DNA from: Polynucleobacter sp. JS-JIR-5-A7
GTDB lineage: Bacteria; Pseudomonadota; Gammaproteobacteria; Burkholderiales; Burkholderiaceae
Reading direction: 5' to 3'
DNA: 64,000 bases
NCBI RefSeq assembly: GCF_018687935.1
Contig: NZ_CP061308.1
Span: forward strand, 1,668,048-1,732,047
Under the pieces are notes generated by a model that saw only the letters and a program-made list of their open reading frames with translations, did no database searches and was not told the origin of the DNA. Positions 16,999 through 24,741 of the stretch are shown one piece after another. Both the position numbers and the translations under genes were made by a program. How positions within the stretch are numbered: the first letter of the stretch is position 1; every line of letters begins with the position of its first letter.

Positions 16999-18675
16999 TT
17001 AGTTGACAAAGCTCTGAACAACATTTTCAAAGAGAAGATCATTCAGACTGTAATCAACTGGTACGTGGATAAGAACGGGCACGTCTGATTTAAAAGCCTC
17101 TTCAAAAATACCTGGAAGCTCGTCTGCAGATTTAACACTGTAACCCTTGCAACCAAAAGATTCTGCAAACTTCACTGGATCATAATGGCCAAGCTTAATA
17201 CCTGCGGTTTCGCCGTACTGCGCCCTCTCCTCAAAACCAACCATATCAAAGGAACCGCTATCCCAAATAACATGGACAAACTTGGCGCCAATACGCACAG
17301 CAGTAGCTAACTCGGTTCCAGTAAATAAGAAGCCACCATCGCCAGATGTAGAGAGAATTCTTTCACCAGGATAAAGAAGGCTCATAGCAATCGCCCAAGG
17401 AATGGAGACACCCAGTGTTTGCTGACCATTACTCACTAAAAAACTACGTGCGTGGTCAGCAACTGAATAACGATTCATCCAAATATAGTTTGAGCCTACA
17501 TCCAGAGCCACGTGAGTATCAGGCGTCATTTGCTTTTGTAGCTCATAGACAAGACGAAGAGGTTCTACTGGGAAGTTATTCATTGACTTGCCCTCATCGA
17601 TAGTGTCCTTAAGTGCTTTGACAGCAGCCTGAGCATCCAACATAAATGTCGGATCAATTTGTGTCGTAACTCCAACTGTGAGTGCGCTCAAAGACTCGCC
17701 AATGTCACCAATTAATTCTGTAGAAGGTAAGAACGCATTATCTTGGTATGAGGGAATCACATCTAGGCATATAACTGGACGACTCGAGTTAGTATTCCAA
17801 ATAGAAGGATCATATTCAATTGGATCATAACCAATAGTGAGTATTGCATCGGCTTGATTCAGTAATTTATCTGCAGGCTGATTTCGAAATAAACCAATAC
17901 GCCCTGCGTAAGTTGCTCCACTAGACTCAGCAACCCAAGCACCTGCACCCTGAAAGGTTGAAACATATGGGATCCCAGATTTCTTGAAGAAATTGATGAG
18001 CGCATCAGATGTATTCTGAGCAGATGACTGCATGCCAAGAATAGCAATAGGACGCTTACTCGCTTTTAGAATATTGAGAGCTTCGTTGATGGTTGACTTT
18101 GCTGCAGAACCCATTGGAAGTTTCTTACCCCAAATGGCATCAATATCACCAGGATAGTCTGCCAAACTTACATCTTTGGGGAGCGATAAAAATACAGCTC
18201 CAGGACGTCCACTTTCAGCAACTCGGATAGCATTACCCATCAACTCGCCCACCTGATCAGGAGTTACTATCTCTACCGAGAGCTTGGTTGCTTCTTTCAT
18301 TAAATCTGTGGAATCAAGTGACTGATGCGTTTTCTTTAAACGCTCGTCAACAGGTACCTCGCCACCAATAGCTAAGACAGGATCACCCTCGCTTGTAGCT
18401 GTCGCCAGTCCAGTCGTAAGATTAGTAGTGCCTGGTCCAGATGTTGCGATACAGACGCCCACTTTACCGGTCAAACGCCCAAATGCTGCTGCCATGAAAG
18501 CTGCATTTTGCTCGTGCTGGCAAACAATTAATTTAATTTTAGAATAATTAAGAGCAAGGAAGAGGCTATCAATTTTTGTACCGGGAATACCAAATACATG
18601 AGTAACTCCATGATTTTCAAGAATCTTTACTATTGCATTAGCGCAGTTTTTGGGATTATTAGGGTAAGTTGTCAT
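16999..18675 (-). CDS. budB: Acetolactate synthase, catabolic type
   Basis: A 558-aa thiamine-diphosphate enzyme condensing two pyruvates to acetolactate. The catalytic Glu is in 'CQHEQNAAFMAAAFGR'; the ThDP motif is 'GDGGFLFTGTELATAVRIGAKFVHVIWDSGSFDM'. No regulatory small-subunit gene (IlvH) is next to it and it is coupled to budA, which supports the catabolic AlsS/BudB type rather than the biosynthetic IlvB type. A strong inverted repeat (18705-18728) precedes the start. Confidence 0.92.
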   Translation of the reverse strand: MTTYPNNPKNCANAIVKILENHGVTHVFGIPGTKIDSLFLALNYSKIKLIVCQHEQNAAFMAAAFGRLTGKVGVCIATSGPGTTNLTTGLATATSEGDPVLAIGGEVPVDERLKKTHQSLDSTDLMKEATKLSVEIVTPDQVGELMGNAIRVAESGRPGAVFLSLPKDVSLADYPGDIDAIWGKKLPMGSAAKSTINEALNILKASKRPIAILGMQSSAQNTSDALINFFKKSGIPYVSTFQGAGAWVAESSGATYAGRIGLFRNQPADKLLNQADAILTIGYDPIEYDPSIWNTNSSRPVICLDVIPSYQDNAFLPSTELIGDIGESLSALTVGVTTQIDPTFMLDAQAAVKALKDTIDEGKSMNNFPVEPLRLVYELQKQMTPDTHVALDVGSNYIWMNRYSVADHARSFLVSNGQQTLGVSIPWAIAMSLLYPGERILSTSGDGGFLFTGTELATAVRIGAKFVHVIWDSGSFDMVGFEERAQYGETAGIKLGHYDPVKFAESFGCKGYSVKSADELPGIFEEAFKSDVPVLIHVPVDYSLNDLLFENVVQSFVN

Positions 18676-18704
18676 ATTGGTTGAAACTTTGATTTGGCAG
18701 GAGA

Positions 18705-18728
18705 TATTAATTAATGTTGTAATTAATA
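18705..18728. promoter_or_regulatory. Inverted repeat TATTAATTA-N6-TAATTAATA upstream of budB
   Basis: A perfect 9-6-9 palindrome 30-53 bp upstream of the budB start, a position suited to an operator. No dedicated regulator is adjacent. Confidence 0.45.
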
Positions 18729-18892
18729 AAGCTAACCATACTTATCTCAAGCTAAGTGATCAAGGCGAATCAACTCTTATTTAAATATTGAATATTTATT
18801 ACTTATATAAAAAGTAATACTATTATCGGATTGGTAATGTGGATAATGAGAGAACTTGAGAAAATGCTATTAGCCGGAAGCAGCCCGACAAC

Positions 18893-18909
18893 CGTTACTT
18901 TAAGTAACG
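18893..18909. repeat. GTTAC palindrome, copy 1
   Basis: CGTTACTT-T-AAGTAACG, 8-1-8 perfect. The same core recurs at 24517-24543 and 43124-43140, with a looser version at 62250-62267. This copy is 46 bp before the tRNA 3'-half fragment, on the opposite side from copies 2 and 3. Confidence 0.85.
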
Positions 18910-18920
18910 CTCAAAAGACA

Positions 18921-18948
18921 AAACCCCCACCATTGCTGATGAGGGTTT
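18921..18948 (-). terminator. Terminator-like hairpin beyond the tRNA fragment
   Basis: AAACCC and GGGTTT arms with partial pairing inside; on the minus strand it ends in GGGGGTTTTGTCTTTT. It lies 7 bp past the CCA end of the tRNA fragment and may be the original terminator of that tRNA copy. Its sequence differs from the terminator in copies 2 and 3. Confidence 0.5.
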
Positions 18949-18955
18949 GCTTTTC

Positions 18956-19000
18956 TGGTGGGCCCACCAGGACTTGAACCTGGGACCAAAGGATTATGAG
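18956..19000 (-). repeat. tRNA(CAU anticodon) 3'-half fragment, copy 1
   Basis: Read on the minus strand: anticodon loop CTCATAA, stem TCCTT, variable region, T arm CCAGG-TTCAAGT-CCTGG, acceptor strand TGGGCCC and ACCA end. The 5' half is absent: the sequence 5' of the loop cannot form the D arm or anticodon stem. The parent would be a CAU-anticodon tRNA (Met or Ile2). A break exactly in the anticodon loop is the classic crossover point of tyrosine-recombinase islands. The 45 bp are identical in three places of this window. Confidence 0.8.
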
Positions 19001-19031
19001 CTAAATCTTATTTTTGCAAGATGATTCTCAG

Positions 19032-20030
19032 TTAGTTCACCACCATTTTTGACTCTTTGACCAAAATAGCCGCTGAATCCATCTCTGTTTTAACCATCTG
19101 ATCAAATTTTTCAGGGCTCATCACCATTGACTCTGCACCAAGTCTATGTAGTTGCTCAACCACAGCAGGCTCTTGCATTACCTTAATGATGGCAGCATTC
19201 ATTCGATTGATGATCTTTGTAGGCGTTTTAGAAGGAGCAAAAATGCCTACCCAAAAAATATAAGAGGAATTAGGAGCGCCAGATTCAATCGTAGTAGGCA
19301 CATTAGGCAATACTATGGAGCGCTTAGAGGTGCCAACAGCCAATGCCTGAAGTTTGCCATCCTTGATTAAGGGTAAAGCAGAAACAATGGGTGAAAAAAA
19401 CCAATCCACCCTACCGGCCATCGTATCTGTAATAGCATCTGGTGTTCCTTTGTAGGGAATATGGTTTGCGTTAATTTTTGCAGCGATTCTGAATTTTTCC
19501 GCATTCATATGCGTGGCTGATCCATTGCCAGCAGAAGCGTAATTTTTAGAGCCTGGATTAGCTTGAGCCTTAGCAATCAAATCCGCAACTGAAGTGTAAC
19601 CAGCATTTGGTGATGTCACCATGACATTTGGGAGTTGCACCAAGGAAGTAACAGCAGCAAAATCTTTCAAAGTATCGTAAGGTAAGCCGCTATAGATAAA
19701 TGGATTAACTACATGACCAGAAGATTGAATTAAAAATGTATATCCATCGGGCGCAGATTTGGCAACCAGTGCTGCGCCGATAGTACCGCCAGCACCAGGC
19801 TTATTCTCGATAAAAATTGATGTGCCAAGACTATCTGCCACCTTGTTAGCAATAAGACGAGCAATCACATCGGTTCCACTGCCAGGAGTAAACGGCACAA
19901 TAAAACGTATAGTTTGGGCGTTAGGCCAAGCCGTTTGGGCAAAAGAATTACCAATACCAACCATTGAAATCGTAAGCATCACGATTAGCTTAGCAAGTAA
20001 GGATTTCACATTAAATTGAACTTGTTTCAT
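19032..20030 (-). CDS. Tripartite tricarboxylate transporter (Bug/TctC family) substrate-binding protein
   Basis: A 332-aa protein. Signal peptide of about 31 residues (hydrophobic 'LIVMLTISMVGIGNSFA', then QTAWPNAQTIRFIVPFTPGSGTDVIARLIA). It contains the family's 'NKPGAGGTIGAALVAKSAPDGYTFL' and 'HIPYKGTPDAITDTMAGRVDWFF' motifs. It is the last gene of a minus-strand group with aromatic/keto-acid enzymes, so it likely delivers their substrate. Its end is 32 bp from the tRNA fragment. Confidence 0.9.
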   Translation of the reverse strand: MKQVQFNVKSLLAKLIVMLTISMVGIGNSFAQTAWPNAQTIRFIVPFTPGSGTDVIARLIANKVADSLGTSIFIENKPGAGGTIGAALVAKSAPDGYTFLIQSSGHVVNPFIYSGLPYDTLKDFAAVTSLVQLPNVMVTSPNAGYTSVADLIAKAQANPGSKNYASAGNGSATHMNAEKFRIAAKINANHIPYKGTPDAITDTMAGRVDWFFSPIVSALPLIKDGKLQALAVGTSKRSIVLPNVPTTIESGAPNSSYIFWVGIFAPSKTPTKIINRMNAAIIKVMQEPAVVEQLHRLGAESMVMSPEKFDQMVKTEMDSAAILVKESKMVVN

Positions 20031-20079
20031 GATGATTGATTTTCCATTAAATGATGTAGTTGAAACATTTGATCAGAAT

Positions 20080-20430
20080 TTAATTTGATGCCATGATTAA
20101 AATGACCTTCGCAATGTGATTGCTTAAATTTTTTAGCTGCCTTTTCTCGCCTGCTAAAAAGACACAAGAATCATTCTTACGTAAAATACCTTCTGACTTG
20201 AGGCCATCCTCAGACTCGCAAAATACTGCCACTTCTCCCTCTACAACAAAATAGATCTTTTCCAATGTTGAGCCATCAAGTGCGGTTTGACCTCCAGGCT
20301 CAAAAACACTCATGCCCATCCACATTGAATTACACGGACTCGCCTCTTTGCCCTGAAGGCGATAGCAAGTCATATCATCATGATTCGGGGCTTGATAAGT
20401 GTTGGCCGCTTCAAATCTCGTAATGTGCAT
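20080..20430 (-). CDS. Cupin domain protein
   Basis: A 116-aa single-domain cupin. Two cupin motifs are recognisable: 'MGMSVFEPGGQTALDGSTLEKIYFVVEGEVAVF' and 'LRKNDSCVFLAGEKRQLKNLSNHIAKVILIMA'. The first motif lacks the usual HxH pair (G-G-Q-T-A-L-D instead), so metal binding is doubtful; it may bind a ligand or have a structural role. Lies between the TTT receptor and the quinone oxidoreductase-like gene, probably in the same transcript. Confidence 0.75.
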   Translation of the reverse strand: MHITRFEAANTYQAPNHDDMTCYRLQGKEASPCNSMWMGMSVFEPGGQTALDGSTLEKIYFVVEGEVAVFCESEDGLKSEGILRKNDSCVFLAGEKRQLKNLSNHIAKVILIMASN

Positions 20431-20442
20431 AAATTGCTCTAT

Positions 20443-21441
20443 CTATAAATTAAACACAACTCGTTTTGGGGAGCCGCTTAAAACAAGTTTATAAGCCTCA
20501 AGAGCATGATCAATCGCAAAATTCTGATCCACATGAAATGCTTTCAGTTGATTAGATTCAAAACCAGACTTCAATTGATTTAATAGTTTGATTGACTCAA
20601 TGCAGTCTAGCGCTAAGGTATCGATTCCAACAAAGGTATGCATGCCGCGATAAAAAGTAAAAATATCAAATGGCACAGCTCTATCTTGCGTTGCTATAAA
20701 AATCTGAGTGCCACCCTTTGCCAAAGATTTATTGGCAGCTTCAAAATAAGCACTTCCAACGGTGTTGTAGATAATATTTGCCCCCTTACCATTGCTTAGT
20801 TGCTGAACTTGCTCTGCAATTTGCTCTGCTCCTAAGTCTTTAGCATTAATCACACTTACATCGCTACATGCAAAGGCACTAAAGGAGTCAGAACGTTGAA
20901 CGGCAATTACTTGAGCCCCATTCATAGCAGCAATTTGTACGGCAGCTTGACCTACTTTTCCATTGGCGCCCATAACTACAACAATTTGACCAGGCTTAGG
21001 CAATCCACTCCTTCGAAATCCCTCGTAAGCAGTAACAAATGGCACACCAACCGAGCCCGCCTCTTCAAAGCTTAAATTTTGTGGTTTTTCATAAAGGGCC
21101 TGCTCAGGCAGAACCAACCAACCCGCATGCGAACCGTTGCGGGTTATACCTATATCGCCACCAGATCCCCACACTGCTTTACCAAGCCATGCGCTAGAAC
21201 CATCCACTACTACACCAGCAAAATCGCGACCTGGAATACGCGGAAAGATTGCTTTAGGCATAATTCCTAATGCTGCCTTAACATCACTGGGATTTACGCC
21301 TGCACTGACTACACGCACCAAAGCCTCGCCCTGATTTAAGGTGGGGAGTTGTTGCATCTCAATCAAAGGTGAGAGCTCGTCAATTGACGATACTTTTGCA
21401 TTCAAACGTATTGCACGCAAATTCTCTTTTTGCATTGTCAT
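20443..21441 (-). CDS. Zinc-independent alcohol dehydrogenase/quinone oxidoreductase family protein
   Basis: About 332 aa from the ATG at 21441 (an upstream in-frame start at 21492 overlaps the preceding gene). MDR fold: GroES-like domain ('GVNPSDVKAALGIMP', 'PGRDFAGVVV'), then the nucleotide-binding 'VVVMGANGKVGQAAVQIAAMNGAQVIAV'. The structural-zinc cysteines and catalytic Cys/His of zinc ADHs are absent, so it is likely an NADPH quinone or enone reductase. Lies 16 bp downstream of the BKACE gene. Confidence 0.85.
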   Translation of the reverse strand: MTMQKENLRAIRLNAKVSSIDELSPLIEMQQLPTLNQGEALVRVVSAGVNPSDVKAALGIMPKAIFPRIPGRDFAGVVVDGSSAWLGKAVWGSGGDIGITRNGSHAGWLVLPEQALYEKPQNLSFEEAGSVGVPFVTAYEGFRRSGLPKPGQIVVVMGANGKVGQAAVQIAAMNGAQVIAVQRSDSFSAFACSDVSVINAKDLGAEQIAEQVQQLSNGKGANIIYNTVGSAYFEAANKSLAKGGTQIFIATQDRAVPFDIFTFYRGMHTFVGIDTLALDCIESIKLLNQLKSGFESNQLKAFHVDQNFAIDHALEAYKLVLSGSPKRVVFNL

Positions 21442-21457
21442 TTCTTTATACCGATTC

Positions 21458-22345
21458 TTATGATGATTTAATTGGTAAATTAAGCATTGCACGAGCTTCT
21501 TGTGAACTAGCTAACTCGCCACCTAAGTCATTGATGATGCGTTTGGCTTTAGCAACCAACTCAGCATTACTTTTTGCCAGCACGCCCTTTTCCAAATAGA
21601 GGTTGTCTTCCATACCAACCCGCACATGACCGCCGGCAAGCCAAGCCTGCGCAACCATTGGAAATTCAAAACGTCCGATACCAAACCCTGACCAAATTGC
21701 ACCAGAAGGTAAAAGACTACGGGCATATAACAAGGTTTCAGGGGAAGAGGAAAAACCATATTTCACGCCAGTCACAAAAGACCACAAGCCTGGCCCTTCA
21801 AGTGTTCCATCGTTAATAAGATCTCGCGCTAAATGTATATCACCCGAATCAAAAATTTCTAATTCAGGCTTCACACCGGCTGCTCGCATGATATCTGACA
21901 TAATTCGCACATTACGCGGCGTATTGATCACAACATCAGCACCGGAATTCATTGTATTTAGATCTAATGTACAGATATCAGGTCTAAGAGCAGTAATGTG
22001 CGTTACCCGTTTTTCAGGTTGCATCAAGCTTGAACCAGGGGCCGCAATACGCGGATCTTCAATACTTGGTATGAAACGGCCGCCAGGGCCAGTAGTGAGA
22101 TTGATGATTAATTGTGGATTGACATTACGAATCTGATCAAACACCTCGCGATAGAGATCTAATTCCATTGAGGGCTTACCAGTCTGAGGATCACGAACAT
22201 GAATATGGACAGCGGCGGCCCCCACTTCTGCTGAGGCCAGGCACTCATCAGCAATTTGATTTGGCGTAATAGGTAAATATGGGGTCTGATCAGGTGTGGT
22301 CAGATTGCCGGTCACAGCGCAGGTAAGGAAGGTTTTTTGACTCAT
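21458..22345 (-). CDS. BKACE family 3-keto acid cleavage enzyme (DUF849)
   Basis: A 295-aa TIM-barrel protein. Features of the family: 'CAVTGNLTTPDQTPYLPITPNQIADECLASAEVGAAAVHIHVRDPQTGKPS' with the metal-binding HxH and Asp/Arg, 'LIINLTTGPGG', and 'GGHVRVGMEDNLYLEKG' with the catalytic Arg/Glu region. These enzymes condense a beta-keto acid with acetyl-CoA to give acetoacetate and a new CoA ester. The neighbouring SDR could supply the beta-keto acid from a beta-hydroxy acid. Confidence 0.92.
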   Translation of the reverse strand: MSQKTFLTCAVTGNLTTPDQTPYLPITPNQIADECLASAEVGAAAVHIHVRDPQTGKPSMELDLYREVFDQIRNVNPQLIINLTTGPGGRFIPSIEDPRIAAPGSSLMQPEKRVTHITALRPDICTLDLNTMNSGADVVINTPRNVRIMSDIMRAAGVKPELEIFDSGDIHLARDLINDGTLEGPGLWSFVTGVKYGFSSSPETLLYARSLLPSGAIWSGFGIGRFEFPMVAQAWLAGGHVRVGMEDNLYLEKGVLAKSNAELVAKAKRIINDLGGELASSQEARAMLNLPIKSS

Positions 22346-22359
22346 ATCTAATTCTTTTT

Positions 22360-23121
22360 TTAAAGATGGCGACCGCCATCAACCACAATTCGAGTTCCGG
22401 TTGAAAAACGCAGGCGAGTAGCACAAGCTTCGATAGCTGAGGCGACATCATCGGGAGTGCCGATTCGTTTAAGTGGCGTTGTAGCTGCAGTCTTATCATT
22501 GAAGTCATCTCCACGACCAGGAACAAAGGCTGAATCAACTACGCCAGGAGAAACACAAAGAACGCGAATGTCTGGCGCAAGGACTTTTGCAAGTGAATCA
22601 CTCACAATATCTAAGCTCGCCTTTGCTGCCACATAAGCAAGATTGCTCCCAACCCCAGTAAAACCAGCAATGGATGAAACATTCACAATCAGACCATCTC
22701 TATTTGCTTTTAGCAATACTTGAAAAGCCCGAATAGATGCAAACACTCCACGGAAATTTGTCTTCAAGATATCATCAATCAGATCGTCGGTAAGTGCATC
22801 TAAATTTGCAGCCGGCACAGGCTTAGTAAAGCCGGCAGAGTTCACTAAAATATCGCATCGACCTAGCCGTAACTCAACTTCTTTAGCAGCAGCTACCAGG
22901 CTTTCTGAATCAATAATGGAAGCATTCAAGCAAAAATGCTTTCCTGCTGGCAACTGATTGATCTGCTCTACACTTTTTTCAATTGCGTTGCGTCCAACCA
23001 AGACACAGGTAGCACCTAAACTAGCTAGTCTCTTTGCTGTAGCAAAGCCAACGGCACCGCTGCCGCCAATAATGACGGCAACTTTATTATTTAAATCATC
23101 TACAGATTGAAATGTATTCAT
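22360..23121 (-). CDS. Short-chain dehydrogenase/reductase
   Basis: A 253-aa classical SDR. Coenzyme motif 'VIIGGSGAVGFATAKRLA', 'NSAG', and catalytic 'NVSSIAGFTGVGSNLAYVAAKASLD' (Ser, Tyr, Lys of YxxxK; Y-V-A-A-K). Ends with the family's 'GTRIVVDGGRHL'. Fourteen bp upstream of the BKACE gene; a role in oxidising a hydroxy acid to the keto acid used by BKACE is inferred. Confidence 0.9.
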   Translation of the reverse strand: MNTFQSVDDLNNKVAVIIGGSGAVGFATAKRLASLGATCVLVGRNAIEKSVEQINQLPAGKHFCLNASIIDSESLVAAAKEVELRLGRCDILVNSAGFTKPVPAANLDALTDDLIDDILKTNFRGVFASIRAFQVLLKANRDGLIVNVSSIAGFTGVGSNLAYVAAKASLDIVSDSLAKVLAPDIRVLCVSPGVVDSAFVPGRGDDFNDKTAATTPLKRIGTPDDVASAIEACATRLRFSTGTRIVVDGGRHL

Positions 23122-23127
23122 AAAATC

Positions 23128-23994
23128 CTAAGGGATAGGTGGGGCCGGGAAAACCATTTCACCAGCTTGTAATACAAAAGAATGATTTAGCTTGCAAGCT
23201 CCAGTAGCTGCATCAGTTAAATACTCTCCAACTAATTGTTTGGAGACACCAAATACAGGATCACTTTCCAAGTTTTCATCTGTTGAATCAAAAACCTGGG
23301 TGATTAAAACCTTATAGCCAGGTTTTGAAATCATAAAATGAATATGGGCAGGTCTATTTGGATGTCTTTTTTGTGCGCGCAATAATTCACCACACGGACC
23401 ATTGGTTGGCACGGGGTATCCAGCTGGGCGGATAGTAGTAAAAAAGAATTCGCCATTTTCATTGGTCTCAAAGCGACCACGCAAATTCATATCTGCTTGC
23501 TGCTCATCTTGGTTTTCATAAAATCCGACAGGTGAAGAATGCCAAACATCTACAACTGCGCCAATCACGGCCTGCTTTGATTCATCAACAATGCGACCAC
23601 GCACCTCCATTGCTTGGCCAGCCAGCTCAGTTCTGGAGATATTCTCCCCCCAAGAACACAAGGGGGCATTTTTTCGCCAAAACGGACCAAGCAAAGCAGC
23701 GTAAGAGCCACCATCTAAATCTAAATTATTGATTGTAGATACTAAAGAGGAGACGCCTAATATATCTGCCGCCAAAACAACCTCGTTAGTATTTTTTCCA
23801 GTTGCCTGACCAATGCCAACAATGAATTGGAGCGCCTTTTCGAACTCGAGCTCAGTTAGTCGATTCTCCAATACAAATTGATGCAAATGTTTGGTTAATG
23901 AGACTACTAAAGTTTTAAGTCTCTGATCCTCCGTACTTTGCATCGCCGCAATGGTGATGTCCAGTATAGATTCAGGACTAGTTATAAGCGCCAT
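23128..23994 (-). CDS. Intradiol ring-cleavage dioxygenase (catechol/hydroxyquinol 1,2-dioxygenase type)
   Basis: About 288 aa. The helical N-terminal dimer domain of catechol and hydroxyquinol 1,2-dioxygenases is present, followed by the Fe(III) site: Tyr in VGFYENQ, Tyr in PAGYPVP, and two His in RPAHIHF. 'GPFWRKNAP' and 'GRIVDESKQAVIGAVVDVWHSS' are typical. The reading frame also opens at a GTG at 24024, but the ATG at 23994 (MALITSPESI) has GGGG upstream and fits homologues. First gene of the cassette; it would open an aromatic diol or triol ring. Confidence 0.88.
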   Translation of the reverse strand: MALITSPESILDITIAAMQSTEDQRLKTLVVSLTKHLHQFVLENRLTELEFEKALQFIVGIGQATGKNTNEVVLAADILGVSSLVSTINNLDLDGGSYAALLGPFWRKNAPLCSWGENISRTELAGQAMEVRGRIVDESKQAVIGAVVDVWHSSPVGFYENQDEQQADMNLRGRFETNENGEFFFTTIRPAGYPVPTNGPCGELLRAQKRHPNRPAHIHFMISKPGYKVLITQVFDSTDENLESDPVFGVSKQLVGEYLTDAATGACKLNHSFVLQAGEMVFPAPPIP

Positions 23995-24240
23995 ATTTAA
24001 ACCCCAGATCTCTCTTTCGTCCACCTTTGGTTAGGGGAATATTGAATTTAATTAGGAAACTTGCGAGGTGCTAATTTCTACAATTATCGAAAATTAGTTT
24101 ATAGCAAATTAAAAAATACAGTATTGCTAGAGCCAGCTCCATAAATAGTACTTTGCCCTACCGGCATAGCTGCATATTTATTAGGGTTGCATTGGAAGAT
24201 TTGTGGAGATTACTTAAATACTGAGCGGCATAAATAGAAA

Positions 24241-24270
24241 AACGACTTAGGAATTTCTCCCTAAGTCGTT
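24241..24270 (-). terminator. Intrinsic terminator after the tRNA fragment, copy 2
   Basis: AACGACTTAGG and CCTAAGTCGTT arms (11 bp) with an 8-nt loop; on the minus strand it is followed by TTTTCTATT. Located 9 bp beyond the CCA end of the tRNA fragment. Confidence 0.8.
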
Positions 24271-24278
24271 GATTTCAT

Positions 24279-24323
24279 TGGTGGGCCCACCAGGACTTGA
24301 ACCTGGGACCAAAGGATTATGAG
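24279..24323 (-). repeat. tRNA(CAU anticodon) 3'-half fragment, copy 2
   Basis: The same 45 bp as 18956-19000 and 42882-42926, including anticodon loop, T arm, acceptor strand and CCA. The bases 5' of the anticodon loop (minus strand ...TGTCTGCT) do not form a tRNA 5' half. Confidence 0.8.
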
Positions 24324-24461
24324 AGCAGACATCCAAATAAAACCACTAGGATTTCAAGAGGTTACGTCGCCTGTTTATCAGTGTGTGAGCTGTTGTGTGA
24401 CTAGATTAACAAGATCGCAAGATGCAATACCTCGCTCTTTGGTTTTCAAAACCACAGGATT

Positions 24462-24502
24462 TTTGGAGCAACCATCTAATACCTCGTTGCTCCAAACTGT
24501 TT
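24462..24502 (+). terminator. Conserved terminator-like hairpin in the repeat arm, copy 2
   Basis: TTTGGAGCAAC/GTTGCTCCAAA, a perfect 11-bp stem with a 13-nt loop, followed by CTGTTTTTT. The counterpart at 43064-43098 keeps 10 of 11 pairs. Conservation suggests the plus strand of this arm is, or was, transcribed. Confidence 0.6.
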
Positions 24503-24516
24503 TTTGCATGTGGTTG

Positions 24517-24543
24517 ATAAGCGTTACTTAAAGTAACGCTTAT
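24517..24543. repeat. GTTAC palindrome, copy 2 (27 bp)
   Basis: ATAAGCGTTACTT-A-AAGTAACGCTTAT, 13-1-13 with no mismatch, the most perfect copy of the motif. It closes the repeat unit about 190 bp from the tRNA fragment. Confidence 0.9.
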
Positions 24544-24741
24544 ATAGCGAGGGGCTGCTAACGACCTTGATTTCAACCCGTTCATGCCACCGGGATCAGT
24601 TTAATTTGCCTCTGATAGCATTCTGCAGTACTCTAACAAGAAGTTTAATTGCACAATTCCGCATATCCTTTAGCTACCAAAGGTGACATCTCCAGGGCTA
24701 CACTCTCAATACCAAATTGCTTACTTGCTGTTTAATAATTT

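Larger units (their letters stand above)
24232..24331 (-). repeat. 100-bp identical repeat (terminator plus tRNA 3' half), copy 2
   Basis: Identical base for base to 42835-42934. It contains the terminator hairpin 24241-24270, the 45-bp tRNA 3'-half fragment and 8 further bases (AGCAGACA). Outside the block the two copies diverge quickly on one side and gradually on the other. Confidence 0.9.
24025..24741. other. 717-bp gene-free region containing the tRNA-fragment repeat unit
   Basis: No supported ORF; a 70-codon frame at 24319-24531 is an accident of the repeat. Contents, in order: weak similarity to 42745-42834 (TTAGGGTTGCATTGGAAGAT versus TTGGGGTTGCACTGGAAGAT), a 100-bp block identical to 42835-42934, a conserved arm with a terminator-like hairpin, and the 27-bp GTTAC palindrome. 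Promoters for the dioxygenase gene (minus) and the TetR gene (plus) must also lie here. Confidence 0.7.

Noticed and set aside
24319..24531. 70-codon plus-strand ORF inside the tRNA-fragment repeat
   Set aside because: It begins in the tRNA fragment and runs through the palindromic arm; the other repeat copies do not keep the frame and there is no ribosome site.
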